This document shows positions 16,936 to 25,564 of a stretch of 64,000 nucleotides of DNA, piece after piece; the stretch's first letter is position 1; every line of letters begins with the position of its first letter. Source of the DNA: Levyella massiliensis (GTDB lineage Bacteria > Bacillota > Clostridia > Tissierellales > Peptoniphilaceae); NCBI RefSeq assembly GCF_000308275.2, contig NZ_HG529491.1:121477-185476 (forward strand). The letters are read 5' to 3'. Below the pieces are notes generated by a model. The model did no database searches. It was not told where the DNA came from and worked only from the letters and a program-made list of their open reading frames with translations. Made by a program: the position numbers and the translations under genes.

Positions 16936-17520
16936 TCAGTAAATTTCTTTCATTCCTTCGCCGTCTTGTTGCAGATGGCGACCGCACTGTGGGCAGGTGA
17001 CACTGCCGTCGTGTACGTCCTCGTCATGGAACAAATGACCGCAGGTGCAGGCCCAGCCGATACGCTTTGCCGGCACACCCGCTACCAGCGCATGGGCAGG
17101 CACATCATGCGCTACCACGGCGCCGGCGGCTACAATAGCCTGCGTATGTACGGTATGGCCGCACACAATGGTTGCATTGGCGCCGATGGAGGCGCCTTTT
17201 TCTACGAGCGTTTCCACATAGTGCGCGCTGCCCTTCGGATAAGCGGCACGCGGATTCAGGTCATTCGTGAAAACGCAGGAAGGCCCGCAGAACACATTAT
17301 CTTCCAAATACACACCCGCATACAAAGAAACATTGTTTTGTACGCGAACGCCATTGCCAATGGTGACATTGTTACCGACATTGACGTTCTGCCCGAAGCT
17401 GCAACGTTCACCGATGCGTGCGCCGGATTGAATATGGCAAAAATGCCAAATTTTCGTCTCTTTCCCGATAGTGACGTCAGGGTCAATGTAACTGGATTCA
17501 TGAACAAAATAGTCTGCCAT
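16936..17520 (-). CDS. wbpD: Left-handed beta-helix N-acetyltransferase (WbpD-like) with zinc-ribbon tail
   Basis: This 194-residue enzyme is built of hexapeptide repeats (for example VTIGNGVRVQNNVSLYAGV). It should acetylate the 3-amino group of the UDP-GlcNAc3NA intermediate with acetyl-CoA. The FTNDLNPRAAYPKG loop matches the WbpD/WlbB group. Beyond the usual end (AGVPAKRIGW) there is a tail of about 35 residues with ACTCGHLFH and TCPQCGRH, a likely zinc ribbon. The ATG at 17520 is preceded by AAAGGAGAGG. It lies 46 bp after wbpB and 32 bp before wbpE. Function rests on the family and the complete gene set. Confidence 0.85.
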   Translation of the reverse strand: MADYFVHESSYIDPDVTIGKETKIWHFCHIQSGARIGERCSFGQNVNVGNNVTIGNGVRVQNNVSLYAGVYLEDNVFCGPSCVFTNDLNPRAAYPKGSAHYVETLVEKGASIGANATIVCGHTVHTQAIVAAGAVVAHDVPAHALVAGVPAKRIGWACTCGHLFHDEDVHDGSVTCPQCGRHLQQDGEGMKEIY

Positions 17521-17566
17521 GGCCTCTCCTTTCCGATGCTTTTTACGGATCACTCTATGGATGCCA

Positions 17567-18691
17567 TCAGTTGGCTTCAACAACCGGCGCCTCCGGATCG
17601 TATTGCAGAGAACCTTCGCCGAAAATGCCCTTCATGTCCGTGGAAGCAAAATCCGTCAACGGCAACTTAACCGCTTCGCCCGTTTTTTGGCTCTTGTAGA
17701 TCGCCAGCACAAGTTCCAGTGCGCGCCGTCCGGCATGGGCGTCCACATAGGGAGCGCGATCCTCTTCTATGGCTTGGATCACATCGCGGAATAAGGCGGT
17801 ATGGCCGTTGCCATAAATATTGGAAGTGGGTTCTTTCATCCCCACCAAGCCCTCATCCTCCGGCTTATGATCCGCAAAATCCCAAACTTCAATATCCGTG
17901 GTGGATTTCCCGCCGACTTTCACCGTACCGGTTTCGCCAAAGAGAAAGAGCGACTCTTCCAAGTTTTTCGGATACACATTCGTCGTGCCTTCAACCATAC
18001 CAATGGCGCCATTTTTAAACGTAACAATGGCGGTGCCCAAATCCTCTGCTTCCAGATAATCATGGAACTGCTGACGCGTACGTCCGACCACTTCCACGAT
18101 TTCATCGCCAAGCATCCAGCGCAATAAGTCAATGCCGTGAATGCATTGATTCATCAGCGCGCCGCCGTCCTCTTCCCAAGTACCGCGCCACGGCGCCTGT
18201 TCATAGTAAGCGCGTCCGCGATTCCAGCGCACATGGATGGAACCGTGCGAGAGGCGCCCGAAGCGCCCTTCATCCATCGCCTTACGTACTTTTTGAATGG
18301 CTACATTGAAGCGATTCTGATGGCAAGCGGCCACTTTTACATGTTTTTCTTCGGATAACGCAATGATGCGATCCGCATCGGCAAGCGACATAGCCATGGG
18401 CTTTTCAATAATGACGTGGATGCCGCGACGAATGCATTCCAGTGCAATCTCTGCATGGTAACCGCTTTCAGTAGCAATGGAAACCAGCTCGATTTCCGGA
18501 TGCTCATCCAACATTTTCTTATAATCGGTATAGTGGGCAACGGTAGTCGGATCGAGCTCCGCACGCTCCAAGAGCGCATCCATCTTTTCCTCTTTGACAT
18601 CACAGAGCGCCACAAAATGCAATCCGTTATTTTTGACCGCGTACACATGGTTAATGGAAATGCGTCCGCAGCCGATCAATGCGTAATTCAT
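17567..18691 (-). CDS. wbpB: Gfo/Idh/MocA oxidoreductase (WbpB-like)
   Basis: This 374-residue NAD-dependent dehydrogenase begins with the nucleotide fold MNYALIGCGRISINH and has the family motif IEKPMAMSLADAD and the active-site stretch ALMNQCIHGIDLLRWML. In the Wbp pathway this enzyme oxidises C-3 of UDP-GlcNAcA. The start codon overlaps the stop of the epimerase gene (ATGA), indicating translational coupling. Gfo/Idh enzymes act on many sugars; the assignment depends on its adjacency to WbpD-, WbpE- and WbpI-like genes and on the WbpA-like dehydrogenase at 33215-34534. Confidence 0.85.
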   Translation of the reverse strand: MNYALIGCGRISINHVYAVKNNGLHFVALCDVKEEKMDALLERAELDPTTVAHYTDYKKMLDEHPEIELVSIATESGYHAEIALECIRRGIHVIIEKPMAMSLADADRIIALSEEKHVKVAACHQNRFNVAIQKVRKAMDEGRFGRLSHGSIHVRWNRGRAYYEQAPWRGTWEEDGGALMNQCIHGIDLLRWMLGDEIVEVVGRTRQQFHDYLEAEDLGTAIVTFKNGAIGMVEGTTNVYPKNLEESLFLFGETGTVKVGGKSTTDIEVWDFADHKPEDEGLVGMKEPTSNIYGNGHTALFRDVIQAIEEDRAPYVDAHAGRRALELVLAIYKSQKTGEAVKLPLTDFASTDMKGIFGEGSLQYDPEAPVVEAN

Positions 18692-19785
18692 TGGTTTCCT
18701 CCTTTGCTCGAAATCAGAGCTACAATCTTATCCGCTGCATCGCCTTCCCCGTAATACGGACGGCGTGCCGTCTCATCAATTTTTGTTTCCACGACCTTCT
18801 GCACAATGTCTGACGCTGAGGGACGTGCTAAAATATTTAAATTCCCGCGGAGGGTTTCCACCCATTCCGTCTGGTCTCGAACCGTTACACATGGCGTGTG
18901 CAAAATATAGGCTTCCTTCTGCAAGCCGCCTGAATCAGTCACTACCTTTTTCGCATATTTCGTTAAAAAGAGCATCTCCAAATAGCCAACCGGCTCCACT
19001 AAGATGGTGTTATGGCAATGCTCCTTTTCCATAATGGCCATGGCCATTTGTCGCGTACGCGGGTGTACTGGAAATAGAACCGGATAAGGAAGCTGTTCAA
19101 AGGCCATTAACACCTGCCGCAATTTTTCTTCGGTATCGGTGTTTTCGGCTCGATGAATCGTAGCTAAAATCCACTCGTGCACGCCCTCTGTGGTGCCTTT
19201 CAGCACCTTAAGTCCGGAAAAAATCTTATCCTTCTGCTGTTTTTCCATGGACGCCGTATAGTAGAGGACGGCGTCACACATGACATCGCCAACAGCATAC
19301 ACGCCTTTTGAGATGCCTTCCTTAGCTAAATTATCCACTGCTGTCTGTGTCGGCGCAAAAAGTAATGCCGAAAGATGATCCGTCAAGACGCGATTCTGCT
19401 CTTCCGGCATGGCCCGATTAAACGAGCGCAGACCGGCTTCGACATGATACACCGGTACAAGCTGCTTGGAGGCAGCCAAAGCCGCCGCCAACGTGGAATT
19501 CGTATCACCATACACTAGGAGTGCATCCGGTTTCTCTTGCAGAAGCAAATCTTCAATGCCAATAAGCATTGCTGCCGTTTGCCGAGCATGCGTACCGCTG
19601 CCTACGCCCAGATTGTAATCCGGTTTTGGAATAGAAAGTTCTTCAAAAAAAACTTCCGACATATTCGCATCGTAATGCTGTCCGGTATGCACCAGAATCT
19701 CTTGATGCTGTTTACGTATTTTGCGGGAAACGACCGCCGCTTTAATAAACTGTGGACGGGCGCCCACCACCGTCATAATCTTCAT
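18688..19785 (-). CDS. wbpI: Non-hydrolysing UDP-HexNAc 2-epimerase (WbpI/WecB-like)
   Basis: This 365-residue cytosolic epimerase has the family signatures VVGARPQFIKAA at the start, LVHTGQHYD, LVYGDTNSTLAAA and VEAGLRSFNRAMPEE. WecB converts UDP-GlcNAc to UDP-ManNAc; WbpI converts UDP-GlcNAc3NAcA to UDP-ManNAc3NAcA. The four-base overlap with wbpB and the rest of the cluster favour the WbpI role, although sequence motifs alone do not separate the two. It could do both jobs or supply ManNAc for a teichoic-type linkage. Confidence 0.88.
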   Translation of the reverse strand: MKIMTVVGARPQFIKAAVVSRKIRKQHQEILVHTGQHYDANMSEVFFEELSIPKPDYNLGVGSGTHARQTAAMLIGIEDLLLQEKPDALLVYGDTNSTLAAALAASKQLVPVYHVEAGLRSFNRAMPEEQNRVLTDHLSALLFAPTQTAVDNLAKEGISKGVYAVGDVMCDAVLYYTASMEKQQKDKIFSGLKVLKGTTEGVHEWILATIHRAENTDTEEKLRQVLMAFEQLPYPVLFPVHPRTRQMAMAIMEKEHCHNTILVEPVGYLEMLFLTKYAKKVVTDSGGLQKEAYILHTPCVTVRDQTEWVETLRGNLNILARPSASDIVQKVVETKIDETARRPYYGEGDAADKIVALISSKGGNQ

Positions 19786-19838
19786 TATTGCCTCCGTGCA
19801 ATACGCTTTAGCACTTTATTATACCTTATTCTACACGC

Positions 19839-21197
19839 TTATTTTGTGGGAATCTCCTGATTATCACCTGAAAGGTGGCGATGCACATAATAAACGACGT
19901 AGCCGGTGCTTAACACACCTGAAATAATATAAATGGCCGTCGTTGCGTAAGCCGCGCCGATGGAGCCGAATTGCTTAATCCAGAGATAATCCAAAACAAT
20001 GTTGAGCACGCCGGAAATCACCGCAATTACACTGTTCACCTTCAAGCGATGGAGCATCACCAACACATTCCCGGATAGAATCCTGAGCGTACCTGAGAAG
20101 AAAAAGCCCACGGACAGCACACGGAAAATTGGAATTGCCGACGCATAAGCCGGAAAGAGCAGACGGAAAATCAATGGAGCAAATAGGCAAAGGGCGGCGC
20201 TGATGAGGCCGTTAACAATGGCCATGGCACCGTAAAGCTGTTTCAGACGATGGCTGAGCCAACGTTTATCGTTGCGCCGACTGGCTACATAGGGATAGGC
20301 ATAGGTGATGATGGCGGAAGGCACAAATGTCATTGCAAAGGGAATCAGGGTAGCCATGTGATAATCGGCCAACACCGTCGGATCCGCAATAATGGAACCG
20401 ATTAGCCATCCGTCAATAATATAAAGGAGACTGGATACACTGTTATTAAAGAGCGCCACAAAGCCGATGGAGAAAAAATCTTTTTTCTCGGCTTTCGTTA
20501 AGGGTGCCGGCAACGCCATCGGTAGAGAAGATGCGGGATCCGTGTTTTTTTCAGAAATCGCTATTTTTCCGGAAAAGAGACCACGTCGCGTCAAAAAGAA
20601 AGGCTGTACCTTCCAAATCACGATCAGAATAACGCTCAGATACGCTACATAGCGTAAAATCACCAATACCGACAAATTTTGACTCAACGCACCGATAATC
20701 AGCATCAGCGAGTTGGCAAAAGCAATGCCGGTACTCAAATAGGAGAAGCGTTTATTTTGCAGATGAATGCGAAAATAGATCTGAATCGTTTCTATCGTGA
20801 AATAACAAACCGGCATCAGGCAAAGGAGCGCCAACACTTCTCTAGCGCCTGAAATGGGAAACGAAAAGAATCGGCAAAAAATAAGAATCGCCCCTGCCAT
20901 CAGTAGATTAACTGCCACGCCAAAACGATACCCAAAGCGTGTGATGGACTCCTGCTTTTTCGGGTCTTCTAAATGTTCACTCCCCAGCTGAATCAAAGCC
21001 GATGTAGCGCCAAAACCGCTGAATATCAAAAAAGTACTCAAAATATTCATGGCGTAGGAGTAAATACCGTAACTTTCCTTGGAAAGAAAGTTAACGATAA
21101 TAATGCCGCTACAAGATACGATGATCTTGTTGAGCACTTCCGAGGAAAAAATATGCAGGAATCCCGTTGATGTTAATTTTTTGATTGCGTTAAACAT
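19839..21197 (-). CDS. wzx: Wzx-type polysaccharide flippase
   Basis: This 452-residue polytopic protein of the MOP exporter superfamily has about 12-14 hydrophobic segments and few charged loops. It begins MFNAIKKLTSTGFLHIFSSE, typical of oligosaccharide flippases that carry the undecaprenyl-linked repeat unit across the membrane. AAAGGAAAAACC precedes the ATG. Its first codons overlap the wzy stop by 25 bp. Specificity cannot be read from sequence. Confidence 0.85.
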   Translation of the reverse strand: MFNAIKKLTSTGFLHIFSSEVLNKIIVSCSGIIIVNFLSKESYGIYSYAMNILSTFLIFSGFGATSALIQLGSEHLEDPKKQESITRFGYRFGVAVNLLMAGAILIFCRFFSFPISGAREVLALLCLMPVCYFTIETIQIYFRIHLQNKRFSYLSTGIAFANSLMLIIGALSQNLSVLVILRYVAYLSVILIVIWKVQPFFLTRRGLFSGKIAISEKNTDPASSLPMALPAPLTKAEKKDFFSIGFVALFNNSVSSLLYIIDGWLIGSIIADPTVLADYHMATLIPFAMTFVPSAIITYAYPYVASRRNDKRWLSHRLKQLYGAMAIVNGLISAALCLFAPLIFRLLFPAYASAIPIFRVLSVGFFFSGTLRILSGNVLVMLHRLKVNSVIAVISGVLNIVLDYLWIKQFGSIGAAYATTAIYIISGVLSTGYVVYYVHRHLSGDNQEIPTK

Positions 21198-22561
21198 GGT
21201 TTTTCCTTTGAAACCACCCCCCGTTCGGGTAGTGCCGGCGCCATGGATACAAAATAGGCGATCCAGGCAAGGGGGGATACAAACGGGTTATAGGAGGAGA
21301 AGAACAGCAGATAGATCGCATAGCTGCCCAAAAAACCCAGCACCGTAAGGCGTTCGACGGAAATTTTGGATAAATTTCGTATACATGGCCAAGAGTCTTT
21401 GATCACGGAAGCCATCAGCAGGATGTAACCTGCCGCCCCCAGGATTCCGATGGAGTACCATATCTGTAAAAAAGCGTTGTGCAAAAGCATCATGCGATGT
21501 TCATAGTTCCAGACGTACACGCGTTCATCCAAGTGCCCAAGGGGACGCAATCTTTGAACGCCCGCTGTCCATATGCGCATTCTGCCGGAGCTGACATCAT
21601 GATTGTCGCCTGCTCCCTTCATGCTTTTCTGAACCAAAAGAGTAAAAGACTCCTCAAAGCTGATCTCCTCGCCTTCATGCTCTTTCAATGCTTCTGCATA
21701 TTCGGGGCTGATGAGCGGGAAAATGGTGCGGGCCGACATCGGCGTCAAAAAGGTCAACAACAGATATAGTAAAACATAAGCGCCAACCGTACCGCCCACA
21801 AAGCGCAGAATCTTTCTAAACACATTCTTCTTTTGAACATGCAAATAGGCAAAAAAGAGCACATACGCCCACAGCATCATAACCATGCCCGTTCGCGAGC
21901 GTGAAAACAAAATCATTGCTGTGGCCAATACCGTATAGGCAAAATATTTCTTCCGCTGTTGCGGCATACCCTTGTAAAGCAGATAAAGGCTGCTCAAAAT
22001 CACCATCACACAGAGCATGGCCAGGTCATTCGGGTCGCTATAAACAGCGGTATACTGGGCGGCTGTCAGGGGCGAAAGAAATAACGCCAAAACGACAACT
22101 ACAAGGAAAAAGCGAATCAGCACAATGCAATATCGCTCAATCCAAGCAAAAAACACGTTCGGTTGTAATACGAGGCGCGCAAAGGGATACAAAAAAAACC
22201 AGATCAGCGTCAGCAAAAAATAGGCGCGACTGCGGACAAAAACGGCTGTCAATAATGCGCCGAGCCCCATAAGATAGAAGGCTGCCATCCACAAGGTTTT
22301 GCGAGGAACGATCGGCGCTTCTTTTTCCTTTTCACAATACAGTGCCAGCATAAATAAAAATGTGGCACCGTGCACAATGAGGCGAAAGCCGAGAGAAAAG
22401 CCAATGTAGTTCACCCCTAAGGTGTAAAAAATGAGCATGAAGTAGAAAAACACACTCAACAGGCGTTCCCGTTGTGCTCTAAGTCCCTCCGGTATATATT
22501 TGCTAAAAAAAAGATATATTTTTTGATTCAACGCTTGATGTTTATCGATCAAAGTATGCAC
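21173..22561 (-). CDS. wzy: Wzy-type O-antigen/capsule polymerase
   Basis: This 462-residue protein has about ten membrane segments and a large extracytoplasmic loop (about residues 300-370, containing SSGRMRIWTAGVQRLRP), the pattern of Wzy/O-antigen ligase proteins that polymerise the repeat unit outside the membrane. The GTG at 22561 is chosen because AAGGAG lies six bases upstream; the ATG at 22624 would overlap the preceding glycosyltransferase gene. It is adjacent to wzx, which supports the role. WaaL-like ligase function is a less likely alternative in a Gram-positive. Confidence 0.8.
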   Translation of the reverse strand: MHTLIDKHQALNQKIYLFFSKYIPEGLRAQRERLLSVFFYFMLIFYTLGVNYIGFSLGFRLIVHGATFLFMLALYCEKEKEAPIVPRKTLWMAAFYLMGLGALLTAVFVRSRAYFLLTLIWFFLYPFARLVLQPNVFFAWIERYCIVLIRFFLVVVVLALFLSPLTAAQYTAVYSDPNDLAMLCVMVILSSLYLLYKGMPQQRKKYFAYTVLATAMILFSRSRTGMVMMLWAYVLFFAYLHVQKKNVFRKILRFVGGTVGAYVLLYLLLTFLTPMSARTIFPLISPEYAEALKEHEGEEISFEESFTLLVQKSMKGAGDNHDVSSGRMRIWTAGVQRLRPLGHLDERVYVWNYEHRMMLLHNAFLQIWYSIGILGAAGYILLMASVIKDSWPCIRNLSKISVERLTVLGFLGSYAIYLLFFSSYNPFVSPLAWIAYFVSMAPALPERGVVSKEKPCLTQSKN

Positions 22562-22601
22562 ACAGTACTCCTTATTTCCGGGCTGTCTCGTTCTTACTGC
22601 C

Positions 22602-23822
22602 TTAGCGTGTTGAAGGCAACGCACGTATCATATCATAAAACGCCGTAAAGTTTTTCTTTGCACTACACTTTTGTTCCCAATGCAAACGAGCCTGTCGACT
22701 CATTTCTTCGTATCGCTCGCTAGGCATGGCTACCATTTCTTCGATCTTTTTCGTCAGTTCTTGCGGTGCAAAGGATGCCGGCAATAAAAATCCGTTCTCT
22801 CCTACGTCGATAATCTCTGCCGTACCACCCACCTGTGTCGCAATGACCGGGATGCCAAAAGAGAGCGCTTCCATAATAGAAAGTGGCACGCCTTCGGTTT
22901 CACTGACGTTCACAAAAAGATCCACATGGTGCTCATGATAATAGGAAAGAATCGCCTGATTCGGCACTTGTCCGAAAAAATGAAATTGTACCGGCGTTTC
23001 GCCCAGTTCCTCATTCGCCTGTTTTTGCAACGTCTCTTCCAAAGGCCCCGAACCGAAATGCACCCATTCAACAGAATGCTGCAGTTTCGCTAAAGCTTGA
23101 ATCAGCAAATGCACGCGTTTTAAAGAGATTAAAGCCGAGCAGGACACAATGCGAAAGGGCTCTCCGTTTTGTGCAGGGGGTGTCAATCCGCGATCCATGG
23201 TGCCAAGGCGATGCAGATGTATTTTCTCCGCTTCCAATGTCGGATAGGTCTCTTTCAAATAGCGTACGCCATCATCACTAATGGGACAGATGGCATCTGC
23301 CTGTCGGAAAATAAAATCGCGAAACGGCAGATAGTCCCCGGGGGCGCGATACTCATAAATATCATAGCCATGGCAACGCGTTACCATGCGCATACCCGGT
23401 ACTTTTCGCTTGAGAAGGGCGCAAATCATGGCCTGTGTTACCATCCAATACGAATAGAGAACCGTATCGGCCTGCAAAGCATTGTTTTTTTGCATCCATC
23501 GGTAAACTTCGTGATAGCAACGCACCGCATAGGCATAATAGCCCATCATGAAGCCCAGATTACGCAGAGAGAACTTGCCGATTTTCCGCATCCGACCGAT
23601 TTCCTGCCAAATGAGCGGATCAAACAGGCCGCAAAGGGCATACCAAATCATGATGGGTACATTGCGTTTTTTGGCAATGCGAACGCCTTCATGGCTACTT
23701 TGATTGTTGTTTTCCAAAGGATGTAATGCCAGATACGTCATGTCTTTCGGCGCATACTGATCCTCTGAAATCAGAAACGGCTCTCCTCCAAAAGGATAAC
23801 CCGCTGTCAAAGTTAAGATCAT
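22602..23822 (-). CDS. GT4-family glycosyltransferase
   Basis: This 406-residue GT-B fold enzyme adds one sugar to the lipid-linked repeat at the cytoplasmic face. The donor-binding half is clear: FRIVSCSALISLKRVHLL, then ETEGVPLSIMEALSFGIPVIA with the conserved E...E pair, then GGTAEIIDVGENGFL. The ATG at 23822 has GAGGAAGTGAGC before it; upstream in-frame codons run into the asparagine-synthase-like gene. Donor and acceptor are unknown. Confidence 0.85.
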   Translation of the reverse strand: MILTLTAGYPFGGEPFLISEDQYAPKDMTYLALHPLENNNQSSHEGVRIAKKRNVPIMIWYALCGLFDPLIWQEIGRMRKIGKFSLRNLGFMMGYYAYAVRCYHEVYRWMQKNNALQADTVLYSYWMVTQAMICALLKRKVPGMRMVTRCHGYDIYEYRAPGDYLPFRDFIFRQADAICPISDDGVRYLKETYPTLEAEKIHLHRLGTMDRGLTPPAQNGEPFRIVSCSALISLKRVHLLIQALAKLQHSVEWVHFGSGPLEETLQKQANEELGETPVQFHFFGQVPNQAILSYYHEHHVDLFVNVSETEGVPLSIMEALSFGIPVIATQVGGTAEIIDVGENGFLLPASFAPQELTKKIEEMVAMPSERYEEMSRQARLHWEQKCSAKKNFTAFYDMIRALPSTR

Positions 23823-23845
23823 GCTCACTTCCTCATGTTGCTGTT

Positions 23846-25564
23846 TCAGTCCAAATAATTTCGAAAATACGAAATTACCGAGAGCGCTAACCCGCGATCC
23901 ACAAAGTGCTCTCCGCATTCAAAAAGCTCCCGCACCGCGGATTGCAGTTTTGCCTCTGTGATGGCGGAAACATAGTTCTTATAGTAATCCGTCAGCTGTT
24001 GACGCACATCCGGCGCTGTTTTCCACCAATAGTCCAGAGGGTTCATTTCTCCGGCTGAAGGCTTTCCATTTTTCTTAGCCTTCAACATAACCAGCCCTGT
24101 GTGAATCTTTCGTTCCAGTACATGCCACGGAAAGAATTCATGCGACAAGGGAATACCCGTCCCGGAATGGGCGTAACGCAAGCTTTGCGGATAGTAGCGT
24201 TTTAGCCAACGCATTTGTATTTTATCACAAACCCTCTGTTCCCACGGTATTTCCAACAGGGCGTCCAGCACATCCGCGTCCGCTAAAGGCATCAGCGGTT
24301 CGGTGTAATATTGGCGAATAAAATTCGTCGAAGCCGCCGCCAAGAAGCCACGTGTAACCAGCCAATACGTATCGTTATTCTGATAGCGATGCGCTTCTTC
24401 GTTTTTTTCCATGGCAAACATCGGAAGATGGCGGGATAAGCGATAGCGATCCATGGTTTCATCCGGGGTGTCCTCACCATTCTCCGTCAGCATCGCACCC
24501 TCATGGATATCCCCGGCAATGCCTGTCCATTCAATGCCCCACGTTGGCGACACGAGACGTTCCAGCATCTGTTTGCCTCCGGTAATGCCGAAATAATAAC
24601 AGGCGCCGTTATTCATACGCATCAACGTGTCCACCTCCGTCAGAAAAGACGGCGTGTCCATGGGCATAAAACGCCACGGTACACCGGCGTCCGCCGCGAT
24701 ATCGCGTGCAATCCGTGCATCGCGACTGCCGGATTGCGCATACGTGAATGCTTCGAGGTTGTCAGGCGCTAACCCCTGTAAAGCATAAAACAGAATACGC
24801 GTATCCGCTCCGCCGCTCAAATCCACCAGAGTCTGATACTCGTACTTTTTGTTCCAATACACGCCGTCCTCTAGTGCGGTTGCCAGCGCCTTCTGTAGCT
24901 TATCGATGCTCTTTGCGTGATCACAGCGTTCAAAAGACGGTGCCGGCAGAACATGATAGGGCTTGGTTGTCACGCTTTCCGGCGTAATGCGTAAATAGTC
25001 GCCGGGGTAAAGGCGTCGTACGCCTTCCACACCGGTATGCGTATCCGTGAACGAGCCGAAATTCATAAACTGCCGAAAACCCGTTTTATCGGGACGACGC
25101 GGTATCCCCGCTTTTCGCATGGTTTCCGTCACGAAATGCAACCGAGAACCGACAATCACGCGACGGCTTTCGGGATCCGTCCAATAAAAGATGCCGCGTT
25201 CTCCGGTGGGACACGTGTAGATTGTCCACTCTCCCATTTTGCGATCCAATACTGCGCCGGAAAACGAGCCGCGAAAGCGTTTGAAAAATAGAGGATCTTG
25301 CGCATAAGCATCGCGAATCCAGCCGCCCAGGCCCTGCGGATGCTCCGGTATCCCCAGATGATGCGCATTCGTGATAATCCCATCCGTCATCACAAAAACA
25401 GAAGCATCCTCAAAAAACACCTTATGCTCCGCAAAACGCAGCGTCACATCTGAAGAAAGTGTCCAGCCTTCGATATGCTTTTCCTGATGACGCAATGACA
25501 CCGATGCCGGTTTCCAGAAGGTCGTCGGCGCATTCACTTCATTTGTTAAATAAAATCCCGACAT
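23846..25564 (-). CDS. Asparagine synthase-like protein without N-terminal cysteine
   Basis: This 572-residue protein resembles asparagine synthetase B. Residues 1-190 look like the class II glutamine amidotransferase fold, but they start MSGFYLTNE, with no Cys2 nucleophile. The synthase part has the ATP-binding loop LVDLSGGADTRILFY near residue 275. The family also includes enzymes in polysaccharide loci (such as WbpS-like proteins) that amidate sugar carboxyl groups, and beta-lactam synthetase, which also lacks the cysteine. Here it could modify a uronic acid, perhaps using free ammonia. GGAGGGAAGAAA precedes the ATG. It overlaps the end of the acylation gene by 26 bp. Function is inference. 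Confidence 0.75.
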   Translation of the reverse strand: MSGFYLTNEVNAPTTFWKPASVSLRHQEKHIEGWTLSSDVTLRFAEHKVFFEDASVFVMTDGIITNAHHLGIPEHPQGLGGWIRDAYAQDPLFFKRFRGSFSGAVLDRKMGEWTIYTCPTGERGIFYWTDPESRRVIVGSRLHFVTETMRKAGIPRRPDKTGFRQFMNFGSFTDTHTGVEGVRRLYPGDYLRITPESVTTKPYHVLPAPSFERCDHAKSIDKLQKALATALEDGVYWNKKYEYQTLVDLSGGADTRILFYALQGLAPDNLEAFTYAQSGSRDARIARDIAADAGVPWRFMPMDTPSFLTEVDTLMRMNNGACYYFGITGGKQMLERLVSPTWGIEWTGIAGDIHEGAMLTENGEDTPDETMDRYRLSRHLPMFAMEKNEEAHRYQNNDTYWLVTRGFLAAASTNFIRQYYTEPLMPLADADVLDALLEIPWEQRVCDKIQMRWLKRYYPQSLRYAHSGTGIPLSHEFFPWHVLERKIHTGLVMLKAKKNGKPSAGEMNPLDYWWKTAPDVRQQLTDYYKNYVSAITEAKLQSAVRELFECGEHFVDRGLALSVISYFRNYLD

